From NCBI GenBank assembly GCA_020632715.1, contig JACKFA010000002.1, forward strand, positions 548,501-612,500: a stretch of 64,000 nt of DNA. The letters run 5' to 3'. Origin of the DNA: Deltaproteobacteria bacterium. Lineage in GTDB: Bacteria; Myxococcota_A; UBA9042; PHBI01. Each line of letters opens with the position of its first letter. The stretch's first letter is position 1. The notes below the pieces were generated by a model that worked only from the letters and a program-made list of their open reading frames with translations, ran no database searches and was not told the DNA's origin. Below are positions 16,368 through 27,518 of this stretch, in pieces. Both the position numbers and the translations under genes were made by a program.

Positions 16368-17455
16368 GCGCCGCCGCCGAGATCGTGCTGCCCGCCGGCG
16401 CGAGCGAGCTCGTGCGCCGCGCCCGGCGCCGCGGGGTCGTCGTGCTCGCGGGGGCCGCGGGCCTCCTCGCGCTCGCCCTCCTCGTGTCCGTCGGGCTCGG
16501 CGCGCTCCCGCTCGCGCCCGGGAAGGTCGTCGCGATCCTCGCGCACGCCGTCGGGCTCGATCTCGGCGTCCCCTTCACCCCGGTCGAGGCCGACGTGCTC
16601 CTCGCGATCCGCCTCCCGCGCACCCTCGGCGGCGCCCTCGTCGGGGCCGGCCTCGGGGTCGCCGGCGCCGTCCTCCAGGGGCTCTTCCGGAACCCGCTCG
16701 CCGATCCCGGCCTCATCGGCCTCTCGAGCGGCGCCAAGCTCACGGCCTCGCTCTTCCTCGTCCTCGGCGCGACCCCGGCGCTCTCGTGGGCCGCCGACCT
16801 CGGCCCCGCCGCGCTCCCCGTCTTCGCCATCGCCGGCGCGTGGGGCGCGGCCTGGCTCGTCTACCGCCTCGGGCTCCTCCACGGGCGCGTCGACGTCGCG
16901 CGCATGCTGCTCGCGGGCGTGGCGCTCGCGGTCGTCGCGGAGGCGCTCGGGGGGCTCCTCGCCTTCGTCGCCGAGGACGCGCAGCTCCGCGCCGTCACGA
17001 TGTGGCGCCTCGGGAGCCTCGGCGGCATGACCTGGACCGCGACCGGGATCCTCGCCGCCTTCACCGCGGTCGCGCTGCTCCCGACGCGGCGCCTCGCGCG
17101 GGCGCTGAACGCGATGCTCCTCGGGGAGCGGGACGCGGGGCAGCTCGGCGTGGACGTCGAGCGCACGAAGCGCGTCGCCGTCGGCGTCGCCACGATCGCG
17201 GTCGGCGCGGGCGTCGCGTTCGCCGGCGTCATCGGCTTCGTCGGGCTCGTGGTGCCGCACCTCGTCCGCCTCGTCGCCGGCCCCGATCACCGCGTGGTCC
17301 TGCCCGGCGCGGCCCTCCTCGGCGGCGCCGTCCTCCTCGGCGCGGACGCCGTCGCCCGCACGCTCGTCGCGCCGGCGGAGATCCCGCTCGGCGTCGTGAC
17401 CGCCCTCCTCGGGGCCCCGTTCTTCCTCGCGCTGCTCCTCCGGAGGACCTCGTGA
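16364..17455 (+). CDS. hmuU: Heme ABC transporter permease, FecCD family
   Basis: A 363-residue membrane protein starting at the GTG overlapping hmuT's TGA. It has the FecCD hallmarks: IRLPRTLGGALVGAGLGVAGAVLQG, LFRNPLADPGLIGLSSGA, then GVIGFVGLVVPHLVRLVAGPDHR and the C-terminal LGADAVARTL...EIPLGVVTALLGAPFFLALLLR segment. About ten transmembrane helices are visible. It would form a homodimer with HmuV. Same operon, 4-base overlaps on both sides. Confidence 0.92.
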   Translation: MSAAAEIVLPAGASELVRRARRRGVVVLAGAAGLLALALLVSVGLGALPLAPGKVVAILAHAVGLDLGVPFTPVEADVLLAIRLPRTLGGALVGAGLGVAGAVLQGLFRNPLADPGLIGLSSGAKLTASLFLVLGATPALSWAADLGPAALPVFAIAGAWGAAWLVYRLGLLHGRVDVARMLLAGVALAVVAEALGGLLAFVAEDAQLRAVTMWRLGSLGGMTWTATGILAAFTAVALLPTRRLARALNAMLLGERDAGQLGVDVERTKRVAVGVATIAVGAGVAFAGVIGFVGLVVPHLVRLVAGPDHRVVLPGAALLGGAVLLGADAVARTLVAPAEIPLGVVTALLGAPFFLALLLRRTS

Positions 17456-18297
17456 CCACCCCGGCCCTCGACGCCCGCGCGGTCGGCGTCCGGCGCGGCG
17501 GGCGGCCGATCGTCGTCGACGTGGACGTCGTGGCGCGCCCCGGCGAGGTCGTGGCGCTCCTCGGGCCCAACGGCGCCGGCAAGTCCACGCTCCTCGAGGC
17601 CCTCGCGGGCGATCGCGGCGCCACGGGCGCGGTCCGCGTCGGCGGCGACGACGTGCGCGCGCTCGCCCCGCTCGAGCGGGCGAAGCGCCTGGCCTTCCTG
17701 CGCCAGGAGCAGGCGCTCCCGTTCCCGATGACCGCCCTCGACGTGGTCCTCCTCGGGCGCTCGCCGCACTGCCGCGGCGTCGAGCGACCGGTCGATCACG
17801 CCGTCGCCTTCGAGGCCCTCGCCGCGACGGGGGTCGCCGGCCTCGCCGCGCGCCCGCTCGGCGCGCTCTCGGGTGGCGAGCGCCGGCGGGTGCACGTGGC
17901 GCGCGTGCTCGCCCAGCTCTGGGGCGACCGCCCACCGAGCGCCGGCGGCCCCGAGCGCGGCCGCGTCCTCCTCCTCGACGAGCCGACCGCCGGCCTCGAC
18001 CTCGGCCGCGCCCAGGGGCTCCTGCGCCTCTGCCGCGAGCAGGCCGCGAGCGGCGTCGCCGTCGTCGTCGTGCTCCACGACCTCAACGAGGCCCTCCAGG
18101 TCGCCGACCGCGTCGCCGTCCTCGCCGGCGGCCGCCTGGTCGCCGAGGGCGCGCCGCTCGGCTGCCTCACCCCCTCCCTCGTCGCCTCGGTCTTCGACGC
18201 CGAGGTGCGCCTCGTCACCGACCCGGGCGGTGGCGCGGCGGCCTTCATCCCCTGCACCACGCGCGCGGACCGGGCCGCGACGGAGGCTCGCGAATGA
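17452..18297 (+). CDS. hmuV: Heme ABC transporter ATP-binding protein
   Basis: A 281-residue ATPase starting at GTG overlapping the hmuU stop. Walker A is GPNGAGKST (~residue 37), the Q loop LRQEQALPFPMTALDVVLLGR is typical of FecE/HmuV, the signature is LSGGERRRVHVARVLAQL, Walker B is VLLLDEPTAGLD and the switch histidine is VVVVLHDLNEAL. An insertion (GDRPPSAGGPERG) sits between signature and Walker B, as in many HmuV proteins that accept variable length there. Overlaps hmuS by four bases. Confidence 0.93.
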   Translation: MTTPALDARAVGVRRGGRPIVVDVDVVARPGEVVALLGPNGAGKSTLLEALAGDRGATGAVRVGGDDVRALAPLERAKRLAFLRQEQALPFPMTALDVVLLGRSPHCRGVERPVDHAVAFEALAATGVAGLAARPLGALSGGERRRVHVARVLAQLWGDRPPSAGGPERGRVLLLDEPTAGLDLGRAQGLLRLCREQAASGVAVVVVLHDLNEALQVADRVAVLAGGRLVAEGAPLGCLTPSLVASVFDAEVRLVTDPGGGAAAFIPCTTRADRAATEARE

Positions 18298-19370
18298 CCA
18301 CCGCCCTGAACGACGACCTCGCCCAGACGCCGCCGCGCCCCGCGGCCGAGCTCCTCCTGCGCGCCTGGCGCGACGCGAAGCGCGCGTCGCCCCGCGCCCA
18401 CGCCCGCGACGTCGCCGCGGCCATGGGGGCCTCGGAGGCCGAGCTCGCCGCCGCGCGGGTCGGCGACGACGCCATCCGCCTGTCGGGCGACTGGAAGCGC
18501 CTCCTCTCCGAGCTCGGCGCCGTCGGGCGCGTCATGGGGCTCACCCGCAACGACTCCGCGGTCATCGAGAAGGAGGGCGTCTGGGAGCCGGTCTCCTTCG
18601 ACGGCGCGGTGGGGCTGGTGCTCGACGAGGGCCTCGATCTCCGGCTCTTCATGACCCACTGGCGCCACGGGTTCGTGGTCGCCCACGAGACGCCGGGCGG
18701 CGTCCGCCACGGGCTCCACTTCTTCGACGCCCACGGCGACGCCGTCCACAAGGTCTACATGACCGCCGAGACCGACGCGGACGCGTTCTGGGCGCTGGTC
18801 GAGCGCTTCCGCGCGGTCGACCAGACCCAGGCGGCGCCGGCCCTCCAGCCGCGGCCCGCGCGCGCCGCCGAGCGGCCCGACGACGAGGTCGACGTCGCGG
18901 GCTTCCAGGCCGCGTGGCTCGCGCTCGAGGACACGCACGACTTCTTCCCGCTCCTCCGCCGCTACGGCGTCTCGCGGCGGCAGGCGCTGCGCCTCGCGCC
19001 GCCCGGCCACGCGCGCCCGGTGCCGGCGTCCGCGCTCGCCTCGGCCCTCGCGAACGCGGCCGCGACGGATCTCCCGATCATGGTCTTCGTCGGGAGCCCG
19101 GGGTGCATCGAGATCCACTCGGGCCCCATCGCGCGCGTGAAGCGGCTCGGGTGCTGGCTCAACGTGCTCGATCCCGGCTTCAACCTGCACCTCCGCGAGG
19201 ACCACGTCGCCGAGGCGTTCGTCGTGCGGAAGCCGACCCGCGACGGGGAGGTGACGTCGCTCGAGCTCGTCGACGCGCAGGGCGACACCATCGCGATGCT
19301 CTTCGGGAAGCGGAAGCCCGGGCTCGCGGAGGACCCGCGGTGGCGGGCGCTCGCGCGCGGCCTCCTGTGA
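18294..19370 (+). CDS. hmuS: Hemin-degrading factor (HmuS/HemS)
   Basis: A 358-residue cytosolic protein with the two-halves HemS architecture. The first half has LRLSGDWKRLLSELGAVGRVMGLTRND and MTHWRHGFVVAHE; the second has PIMVFVGSPGCIEIHSGPIARVKR and WLNVLDPGFNLHLRED. These are the duplicated heme-binding motifs of the family, which carry or degrade imported heme. ATG overlaps the hmuV stop. Together with hmuYTUV it makes a full heme-uptake and utilisation set. Confidence 0.93.
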   Translation: MTTALNDDLAQTPPRPAAELLLRAWRDAKRASPRAHARDVAAAMGASEAELAAARVGDDAIRLSGDWKRLLSELGAVGRVMGLTRNDSAVIEKEGVWEPVSFDGAVGLVLDEGLDLRLFMTHWRHGFVVAHETPGGVRHGLHFFDAHGDAVHKVYMTAETDADAFWALVERFRAVDQTQAAPALQPRPARAAERPDDEVDVAGFQAAWLALEDTHDFFPLLRRYGVSRRQALRLAPPGHARPVPASALASALANAAATDLPIMVFVGSPGCIEIHSGPIARVKRLGCWLNVLDPGFNLHLREDHVAEAFVVRKPTRDGEVTSLELVDAQGDTIAMLFGKRKPGLAEDPRWRALARGLL

Positions 19371-20203
19371 ACGCGGTCGGCGTGGCCGTCGCGTGCTCGC
19401 TGGTGGCGCACGTGACGGTGCTCTGGCTCGCGCCCGACGCCCCGGACCGGCCATGGGTCCCGCGGATCGGACGCGAGCCGCGCCCCGTGGCGGCGGCGGT
19501 CGTCGAGAGGTCGCGGCGGACGAGCGCCGAGACCCGCGGTGAGGCGACGACCCAGGTCGCGCCTCGCCCCGCGCCCGCTGCCGCCCCGGGGGCGCCCTTG
19601 TCCCCTGTGTCTTCGCCGTCCCCGCCAGCGCCGGGCCCCGCGCCGCGCGAGCAGACCGAGAGGCCGCCCGGCCCGCGCCCCGGACGCCCCGGCCGCGCGC
19701 GCGGCGACCACCCGAGCAGGCCGCGCCCGCCCCGCGCCCGTGGCCGCGGCGCCCGCGGACCCCGCGGAGGTTGGGGATCCCGCGCCTGGCGACGCCCCGG
19801 GAGGCGAGCCCGCCGCCGCCCCGCCGCGGGCGACGGCAGCGCGACCGGTGGGCCATCGGCGCCGCCGCCGCCGCGTGAGCCGCCACCCGCGCCCGATCGC
19901 GAGGAGCGCGTGCGCGCCTACCTCGCCGAGCTGTCGCGCCGCGCGCGCGACGCCGCGAGCTACCCGCGCGCCGCCCGCCGCCTCGGGCTCGAGGGCGTGG
20001 CCGTCATCGCCGGGTCGATCGCCCCCGACGGCCGGCTCCTCGCGCCTCGTCTCGCGCGCTCGAGCGGGTCCCCCGCCCTCGACGAGGCGGCCCTCGCCGC
20101 GTGTCGCGCGCTCGCGCTCCCGCCGCCCGACCCGGACCTGCTTCCCGCCCTCGCGGCCGTGCAGGTGCCGATCCGCTTCGCCCTGACGGCGGCGGCGCGC
20201 TGA
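19367..20203 (+). CDS. tonB: TonB family protein
   Basis: A 278-residue protein starting at GTG overlapping the hmuS stop. An N-terminal hydrophobic helix (VGVAVACSLVAHVTVLWLA) contains the conserved membrane His. A proline-rich periplasmic linker follows. The C-terminal domain (~residues 185-275) has ASYPRAARRLGLEGVAVIAGSI and SSGSPALDEAALAACRALALPPP, the TonB beta-sheet module, ending in VPIRFAL. It should energise the heme receptor. The stretch encoded by ~19670-19850 is Arg-rich in this frame while the +1 frame there reads as an Ala/Pro/Asp linker, suggesting two compensating indels. Confidence 0.85.
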   Translation: MNAVGVAVACSLVAHVTVLWLAPDAPDRPWVPRIGREPRPVAAAVVERSRRTSAETRGEATTQVAPRPAPAAAPGAPLSPVSSPSPPAPGPAPREQTERPPGPRPGRPGRARGDHPSRPRPPRARGRGARGPRGGWGSRAWRRPGRRARRRPAAGDGSATGGPSAPPPPREPPPAPDREERVRAYLAELSRRARDAASYPRAARRLGLEGVAVIAGSIAPDGRLLAPRLARSSGSPALDEAALAACRALALPPPDPDLLPALAAVQVPIRFALTAAAR

Positions 20204-21298
20204 GGACCTCCTCGCCGAGCGCCGCGAGGAGCGCGGCGTCGCCGTCGCCATCGAACGCGAGCTCCTCGGGCGTGGTGTCGCCCTGCGCCACGAAGAGCCG
20301 CAGCGCCACGCCGCGCGCCCCGGGCGGTTGAGCGCGAGGAACCGCGCGAGCCAGCGGTCCCCCGCGGCCGCCGGCCCGTGGGCGAGCTCGCGGAGCGCCA
20401 CCATCTTCGCCACGACCGCGAGGCGCCGCCGCGCCCGCGCGCCGCCGATCACCGAGAGCGCGCGCTCGCCCTGCGGGAGGCCGCGCACCGCCGCGCCGTG
20501 CTCCTTCCGGAACGCCGCCTCGAAGGCCGGCAGCGCCGCCGTCGCGAAGCCCGCGAGCGCCGTGGCCGCCTCGCTCGAGAGGCCGTACGCCGCGATCTCC
20601 GCCGCGAGGTCCGCGGCGCCCGTCGGCGGCGGCCCCACCTCCGCGCCGAGCACGTCGGGGAGGAGCCCGAGCCGCGTGTGGGCGACCGCGTCGTCGCCGG
20701 GATCCGCGTCGAGCAGCGTGTCGACGAGGTCGACGAAGCCCCCGTGGGCGAGGAAGCCGTCCTCCTCGGCGTCCTCGCGGCCGGTCTCCGCGAGCAGCGA
20801 GGACGGCGCGACCCCCACCGCGACGACCGCCCACGCGACCGCGTCCGCGACGGCGTCGCGGTGCAGCGCCGCCCAGGACGCGCGGACGAGGGCGCCCGGC
20901 GTGTAGGCGCCGGCCGTGCAGAGCTCCGCCGCGACGTCGTCGAGCGGGGTACCGGTCGCCCGCGCCGCCGCCTCGATGGCGGCCTCGAGGCGACGCCACC
21001 CGCGGGTGAGGCCGAAGTCGCGCGCGAGCGCCCCGAGGCGGGTCAGCGCCACGTCGGCGAGGCCGCCGGTGACGAGCACGCGGGCGGCCGCGATCTGGGC
21101 GCGGAGGAAGCCCTGGCCGAGGTCGCCGTCGGGGTCGACGGCGTCGGCGTCGGCGAGCGCGGCCTCCGCGAGGGGCAGCGTCTCCGCGAGGACGGTCGCG
21201 GCGGTGGCGGCGTCGCCCCCGTCGAGGAGGCGCTCGGCGCGGGCGGCGAGAGCGGCGAGCGAGGCGGCGCCGGCGGGGGCGCGGGACGGGTCGGGCAT
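20004..21298 (-). CDS. Unknown protein, apparently frameshifted
   Basis: From an ATG at 21298 the reading frame is a coherent Ala/Leu-rich helical protein (RLLDGGDAATAATVLAETLP, DAVAWAVVAVGVAPSSLL, RWLARFLALNRPG) up to about 20330. There the original frame turns Arg/Ser-rich and runs on without a stop deep into hmuS antisense. The -1 frame continues naturally as RGVALRLFVAQGDTTPEELA and then GDAALLAALGEEVLSA. A single missing G in the GGGG run at ~20331-20334 would join them. The -1 frame closes at 20004, overlapping tonB, so the true end may be near 20204. I do not recognise the family; it may regulate or bind nothing obvious here. Confidence 0.55.
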
Positions 21299-21458
21299 CG
21301 GATGGCTCCTCGCGGGCGGGTTCGGCGCCCACACCACCCAGGGTGGCGGGGCGCCGAACTCAACCGACAGTTTGGCGACGTGGGCGACAGGCGTGTCTCT
21401 CGCCTGTCGCGACGACCCTACGGTCGCCGTGTCGCCCACGAGCCACCTGAAAGCCCGG

Positions 21459-23699
<2,241 letters not shown>

Positions 23700-23907
23700 G
23701 CCCCCGATCTACGCTCTCCGCGCCCCGCGGGGCAAGCCTCGCGCCGCGAGGCGCCCCTGTGCGAAAGCGCCCACCCGCGCGTCGCCCCGGCTTCCTCCGC
23801 GGCCCCGCGAGGGCCCCGCGCCAGGCGGCCGAGCGCTCGCCTCGGGCCGCGTTGGCAAGGACCTTGCTCTCCCTCTCGGCACGCCCCCTGCCAAGGAGCC
23901 GATCGCC

Positions 23908-24243
23908 ATGACCGAAGCCCTCGACACGACGTCCCTCGTCGCGACGCTGAAGGGGCAGCTCGCCGTCCTCGAGGCGCGCCTCGAGCGCATCCAGCGACAT
24001 CAGCAGAACGCCTCGACGGAGCCCTCCCACGACTGGATCGAGCGCGCCGCCGAGCGCAGCAACGACGAGGTCGTCGAGGCCCTCGCGCCGAAGACGATCC
24101 GCGAGATCGCCGCGGTCAAGCGCGCCCTCGAGCGCCTCGACGCCGGCGACGGGCTCCTCTGCGAGGGGTGCGACGAGCCGATCGATCCACGGCGGCTCGC
24201 CATCCTCCCCGAAGCCACGACCTGCGCGAAATGCGCGATCTAG
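23908..24243 (+). CDS. DksA/TraR-type zinc-finger protein
   Basis: A 111-residue protein. An N-terminal coiled coil (LKGQLAVLEARLERIQRH) leads to the C4 zinc finger near the end: CEGCDEPIDPRRL and CAKCAI, with IDPRRLAILPEATTC typical of the family. DksA/TraR proteins bind in the RNA polymerase secondary channel. It lacks a clear DxxDxA coiled-coil tip (the middle has AERSNDEVVEAL), so it may not act like DksA itself. AAGGAG lies 11 bases ahead of the ATG at 23908. Confidence 0.85.
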   Translation: MTEALDTTSLVATLKGQLAVLEARLERIQRHQQNASTEPSHDWIERAAERSNDEVVEALAPKTIREIAAVKRALERLDAGDGLLCEGCDEPIDPRRLAILPEATTCAKCAI

Positions 24244-24382
24244 GAGGTCTCCCCGGATCCCCCGCACACCCGCCTGTGTGCACGATCCTCCAAGAACCGG
24301 TGCCATTTGGCACAGTCCCCCAGGCGGCGCGTTCGCCGGCACGAAGCTCGACGGGGCGCCCCTGGATCGTCAGGATGAGCCC

Positions 24383-25033
24383 ATGACCCCGACAGCTCTG
24401 CAGCCCGCCACGCGCGTCGTGGCGCGCTCGCGACGCCGGGTGGTCTTCACCGGTGGGCCCGGCGCCGGCAAGACCACGGCGATCGATCTGCTCCGCCGCG
24501 AGCTCGGCGAGCGCCTCGTCGTCGTGCCCGAGGCCGGGACGCTCCTCTTCCGGGGCGGCTTCCCGCGCGACGCGCACGTCCCCGAGGCGCAGCGCGCCGC
24601 GCAGCGCGCCATCTACTATGTGCAGCGGAACCTCGAGGACGCTCAGGCCGCGCTCTACCCCGAGCGGATCCTCCTCTGCGACCGCGGCACCGTCGACGGC
24701 GCCGCCTACTGGCCCGAGGACGGCGACTTCTTCCGCGCCGTCGGGTCGTCCTACGAGACGGAGCTCGCGCGCTACGACGCCGTCGTCTTCTTCGAGACCG
24801 CGGCGGCCGGCGGGATCTCCATCGAGGGCGGCAACCCCATCCGCAACGAGAGCCTCGCGCAGGCGGTCGCGCTCGACCGTCGGCTCGCGCAGCTCTGGTC
24901 GCGACACCCGCGTTTCACGTTCATCGCGCACGAGCAGAGCTTCTTCGAGAAGCTCGCGCACGGGCTCGCCGCGATGAAGGCGTGCGTCGCCGAGCTCGAC
25001 AGGGAGGCGAGCCGGTGCAGCGCGAGCGCCTGA
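24383..25033 (+). CDS. P-loop AAA ATPase (NadR/Ttd14-like kinase fold)
   Basis: A 216-residue protein. Walker A is FTGGPGAGKTTAIDLL, followed by VVPEAGTLLFRGGFPRD and the LLCDRGTVDGAAYWP strand (the DRGxxDGxxY motif of AAA_28, as in NadR-like and Ttd14 proteins). These phosphorylate small molecules or bind phosphoinositides in different lineages. The target here is unknown. It follows the zinc-finger gene by 140 bases; the interval carries GGTGCCATTTGGCACAG, a hairpin of GTGCC/GGCAC. Confidence 0.8.
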   Translation: MTPTALQPATRVVARSRRRVVFTGGPGAGKTTAIDLLRRELGERLVVVPEAGTLLFRGGFPRDAHVPEAQRAAQRAIYYVQRNLEDAQAALYPERILLCDRGTVDGAAYWPEDGDFFRAVGSSYETELARYDAVVFFETAAAGGISIEGGNPIRNESLAQAVALDRRLAQLWSRHPRFTFIAHEQSFFEKLAHGLAAMKACVAELDREASRCSASA

Positions 25034-25096
25034 AGGACGACGACACCGTGCGGCGGCACGCGGGGCCCGCACCCCGCCGAGGACGAGGAGGACACG

Positions 25097-25546
25097 ATGC
25101 GACCGAGCGAGCTGCGAACCAGGATGCTGGCCGAGCATGACGACTTGAAGCAGCGCATCGTGTCCATCCGCGGCGCGCTGACGACCCGCGGCGGCGAGCT
25201 CGCGCTGAGCGCCGAGCTGAAGGCGCGCATCGAGCGCTTCAGCGTCGCGCTGACCGCGCACATGGCGCACGAGGAGGCGTATCTCGCGCCGGCGCTCCGG
25301 CAGTCGACGAACTGGCGCGACCAGAACCTGAACGACCTGCGCGCGCACCACGACGCGCAGCGCGAGAAGCTGCGCGTGCTGATGCTCGCGCTCCGGGACC
25401 CCGAGGTCCCGGCGGAGGTGATCATCCACGACGTCTCGATGCTGCTCGAGGAGGTCGAGGCGGACGTCGCCGAGGAGGACGCGCAGGTGCTCACCACCCG
25501 GATGCTGCGCGACGACGTCGTCAGCATCGACGCGAGCGACGGCTGA
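25097..25546 (+). CDS. Hemerythrin-like HHE domain protein
   Basis: A 149-residue four-helix protein. The His/Glu pattern of the HHE cation-binding domain is present: LAEHDDLKQRI in helix 1, LTAHMAHEEAYLAPAL in helix 2, LRAHHDAQREKL in helix 3 and EEVEADVAEEDAQVL in helix 4. It may bind a di-iron site, with the last helix supplying acidic instead of His ligands, so metal content is uncertain. The preceding AAA gene ends 63 bases upstream; the start has GAGGAGGAC ahead of it. Confidence 0.75.
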   Translation: MRPSELRTRMLAEHDDLKQRIVSIRGALTTRGGELALSAELKARIERFSVALTAHMAHEEAYLAPALRQSTNWRDQNLNDLRAHHDAQREKLRVLMLALRDPEVPAEVIIHDVSMLLEEVEADVAEEDAQVLTTRMLRDDVVSIDASDG

Positions 25547-25604
25547 GCCCGCCGCGGGGCCGGTGATTGCGTCGCGGGCGGTGGGGCCGCATCCTGGCCC
25601 CGCC

Positions 25605-26330
25605 ATGCCCGACAACCGCTCCCATCGTGGCCCGCACCCGGAAGACGAGCAGCTCTTCGCGCCGGCCGCGCTCCCGACCCTCCGCGAGGCCGGCGCCGAC
25701 CTCGCGTGGCTCCTCACGCGCGGCTACAGCCTCGACGCGGCGCTCGAGCTGGTCGGGAACCGCTTCCAGCTGCGGCGCCGGCAGCGGACGGCGCTGATGC
25801 GCTCGGTCGCGAGCGATCAGGCGCTCGCCTCGCGGCGCGCCCGCGAGCTCGCCCCGGACGAGGTCTCCGGCCGCCACCTCTGGGTCGACGGCTTCAACCT
25901 CGTCATGACCCTCGAGTCCGCGCTGTCAGGCGCCATCGTGCTCGTGGGGCGCGACGGCTGCGCGCGCGACCTCGCCTCCGTGCACGGGAGCTACCGCAAG
26001 GTCGAGGAGACCGCGCCCGCCATCGCCCTCGCGGGGGACGTCCTCGCGCCGCTCGCCCCGGCGCAGGTCACCTGGCTCCTCGACGCGCCGGTCTCGAACA
26101 GCGGCCGCCTCAAGACGATGCTCCGCGAGCACGCCGAGGCGCGCGGGCTCCCCTGGGAGATCGCGCTCGAGCCGCACGTCGACGCGACGCTCAAGACGAA
26201 GCGGCAGGACGGCGTCGTGACCGCCGACGGCGTCATCCTCGACGCCTGTTGCGCCTGGTTCGACCTCGCCCGTCACTGTGTCGCGCGCCTGTCCGACCCC
26301 TGGGTGGTCGCGTTCTTCGGCGCGCCGTAG
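25605..26330 (+). CDS. DUF434 domain protein
   Basis: A 241-residue protein starting at the ATG at 25605. It matches the DUF434 type: N-terminal helical part with LLTRGYSLDAALELVGNRFQLRRRQRTALMRS, then the conserved LWVDGFNLVMTLESALSG, VGRDGCARDLASVHGSYRKV and WLLDAPVSNSGRLKTML. VDGFN and DAPVSNSG recall PIN/NYN-like nuclease folds with acidic residues, but activity is not known. No partner gene. The stop is followed by the 26346-27505 element. Confidence 0.8.
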   Translation: MPDNRSHRGPHPEDEQLFAPAALPTLREAGADLAWLLTRGYSLDAALELVGNRFQLRRRQRTALMRSVASDQALASRRARELAPDEVSGRHLWVDGFNLVMTLESALSGAIVLVGRDGCARDLASVHGSYRKVEETAPAIALAGDVLAPLAPAQVTWLLDAPVSNSGRLKTMLREHAEARGLPWEIALEPHVDATLKTKRQDGVVTADGVILDACCAWFDLARHCVARLSDPWVVAFFGAP

Positions 26331-26345
26331 CGCGTCGCCTGACCC

Positions 26346-27505
26346 CAATGCCGTTCAGTTAGGGGCATGTTCGCTGAATCGGGGAGGAAACCACGGAGGC
26401 ACGGAGGCACGGAGGGATCGTGCCGGGAGCTCCCCCTGCGCCAAGTCGGTGCCCCGGGCGGGTTGCTCCACTGAACCCTCCGTGCCTCCGTGCCTCCGTG
26501 GTTGTCCCCTCCGGATCACGCGCTGACAGCCGGATCCGTCGCCTTCCAGAAGAGCGCCTGAGGCAACATTGCGTGAAGGTGTTCAGTATTCGACCACGCG
26601 CGCGTCGGATTCAGGTGTTGTGAGGGCGGCAGACGGTAATGACCTGGGAAGGCCCACGGACCCGCAAGATGAGGAGTCGCTACAGGTCCATACGACACAT
26701 CGACCCCGAGCCGTGAAGCGGGGCCAGAAGGCATCCGGCGGCGCGTGACCGGCGGCGACCTCAGGTGGGCGCACGTGCAAGCGGTCGAGGGTGACGCCGC
26801 AGCGGCCCCCCGTTCTGTGCCTCGGAGACGAAATCTCACCGGCGGCATCGAAGGCTGTGCGTCTGCATCCGGCCGTGTGCGACGGCGCTCATCTCGGCGA
26901 TTGTTTCGCGGTTCGCCGTGTGCGCTCCACCGCCGAGAGGGCTTCACGGTAGCCTGAAGATTCCTCCGATGACCGCCGGTCAACGTCGCGGCTGTCGATG
27001 TGTGAGCGTGTGATGCAAGGCGTGCAGCCGAGGCACGCCCACAGTTGACCGGTCGTGCGCCTCGAACGCCCTGATTCCGGACCGCAGGCGTCCCGGATCG
27101 TTGGTTCTGACGCGGCATCCGGTGAACGACGACGCGGTCGAGTCCGGCTCGGATCTGCCGAGGGCCGCATGGTTCAGAGGCCTGCGCGAAGATTCGCGAT
27201 GGGTTCGCAGTTCCCTAGTAGCTCACCTTCACGGGTGGGTACGCGGCTACCGGCGGCTTCCCGTCATACGCGCGCAGGCGAACCCGCCCGGTACCACTCG
27301 ACCAGGGACCGGCGCTGGTCGCCAGGCGACTCGAACGGGATCCCAGGGTGGGGGCGAGCACGCTTAGCGACGGTGACGACCGTCGTGAAGGCCAGGCGAA
27401 CAACTGTCGGGAGGCAGCGCCCGGCACGTCCGACAGCAACCAACAACAAGCCAGGCGACGGGAGAATACTGAAACACCTTCTCAGACCTCAACTGAACGG
27501 CATTG
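26346..27505. mobile_element. Non-coding element with IS4-like terminal inverted repeats
   Basis: Outer ends are a perfect 15-bp inverted repeat: CAATGCCGTTCAGTT at 26346-26360 and its reverse complement at 27491-27505. This resembles the TAATGCCGATCAGTTAAG end of IS4. An inner inverted repeat lies at 26575-26591 and 27464-27480 (GAATACTGAACACCTT with one gap). Nothing between codes for a transposase: all frames are short, and base use differs from the surrounding genes (less GC-rich, no codon periodicity). A CACGGAGG element (26390-26502) is inserted in its left part. I read it as a decayed or non-autonomous IS relative. No clear target duplication was seen. Confidence 0.5.
26390..26502. repeat. 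CACGGAGG inverted-repeat element, copy 2
   Basis: Left arm 26390-26417 is identical to the left arm of copy 1; right arm 26476-26502 matches the copy 1 right arm over 27 bases. The internal sequence (58 bases) is unrelated to copy 1. Confidence 0.85.
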
Positions 27506-27518
27506 CGCCTCATGGTGG

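Noticed and set aside
24300..24330. Sigma-54 promoter (TGGCAC) before the AAA ATPase
   Set aside because: No TTGC -12 element at the right spacing; TGGCAC is better explained as half of a GTGCC/GGCAC hairpin.
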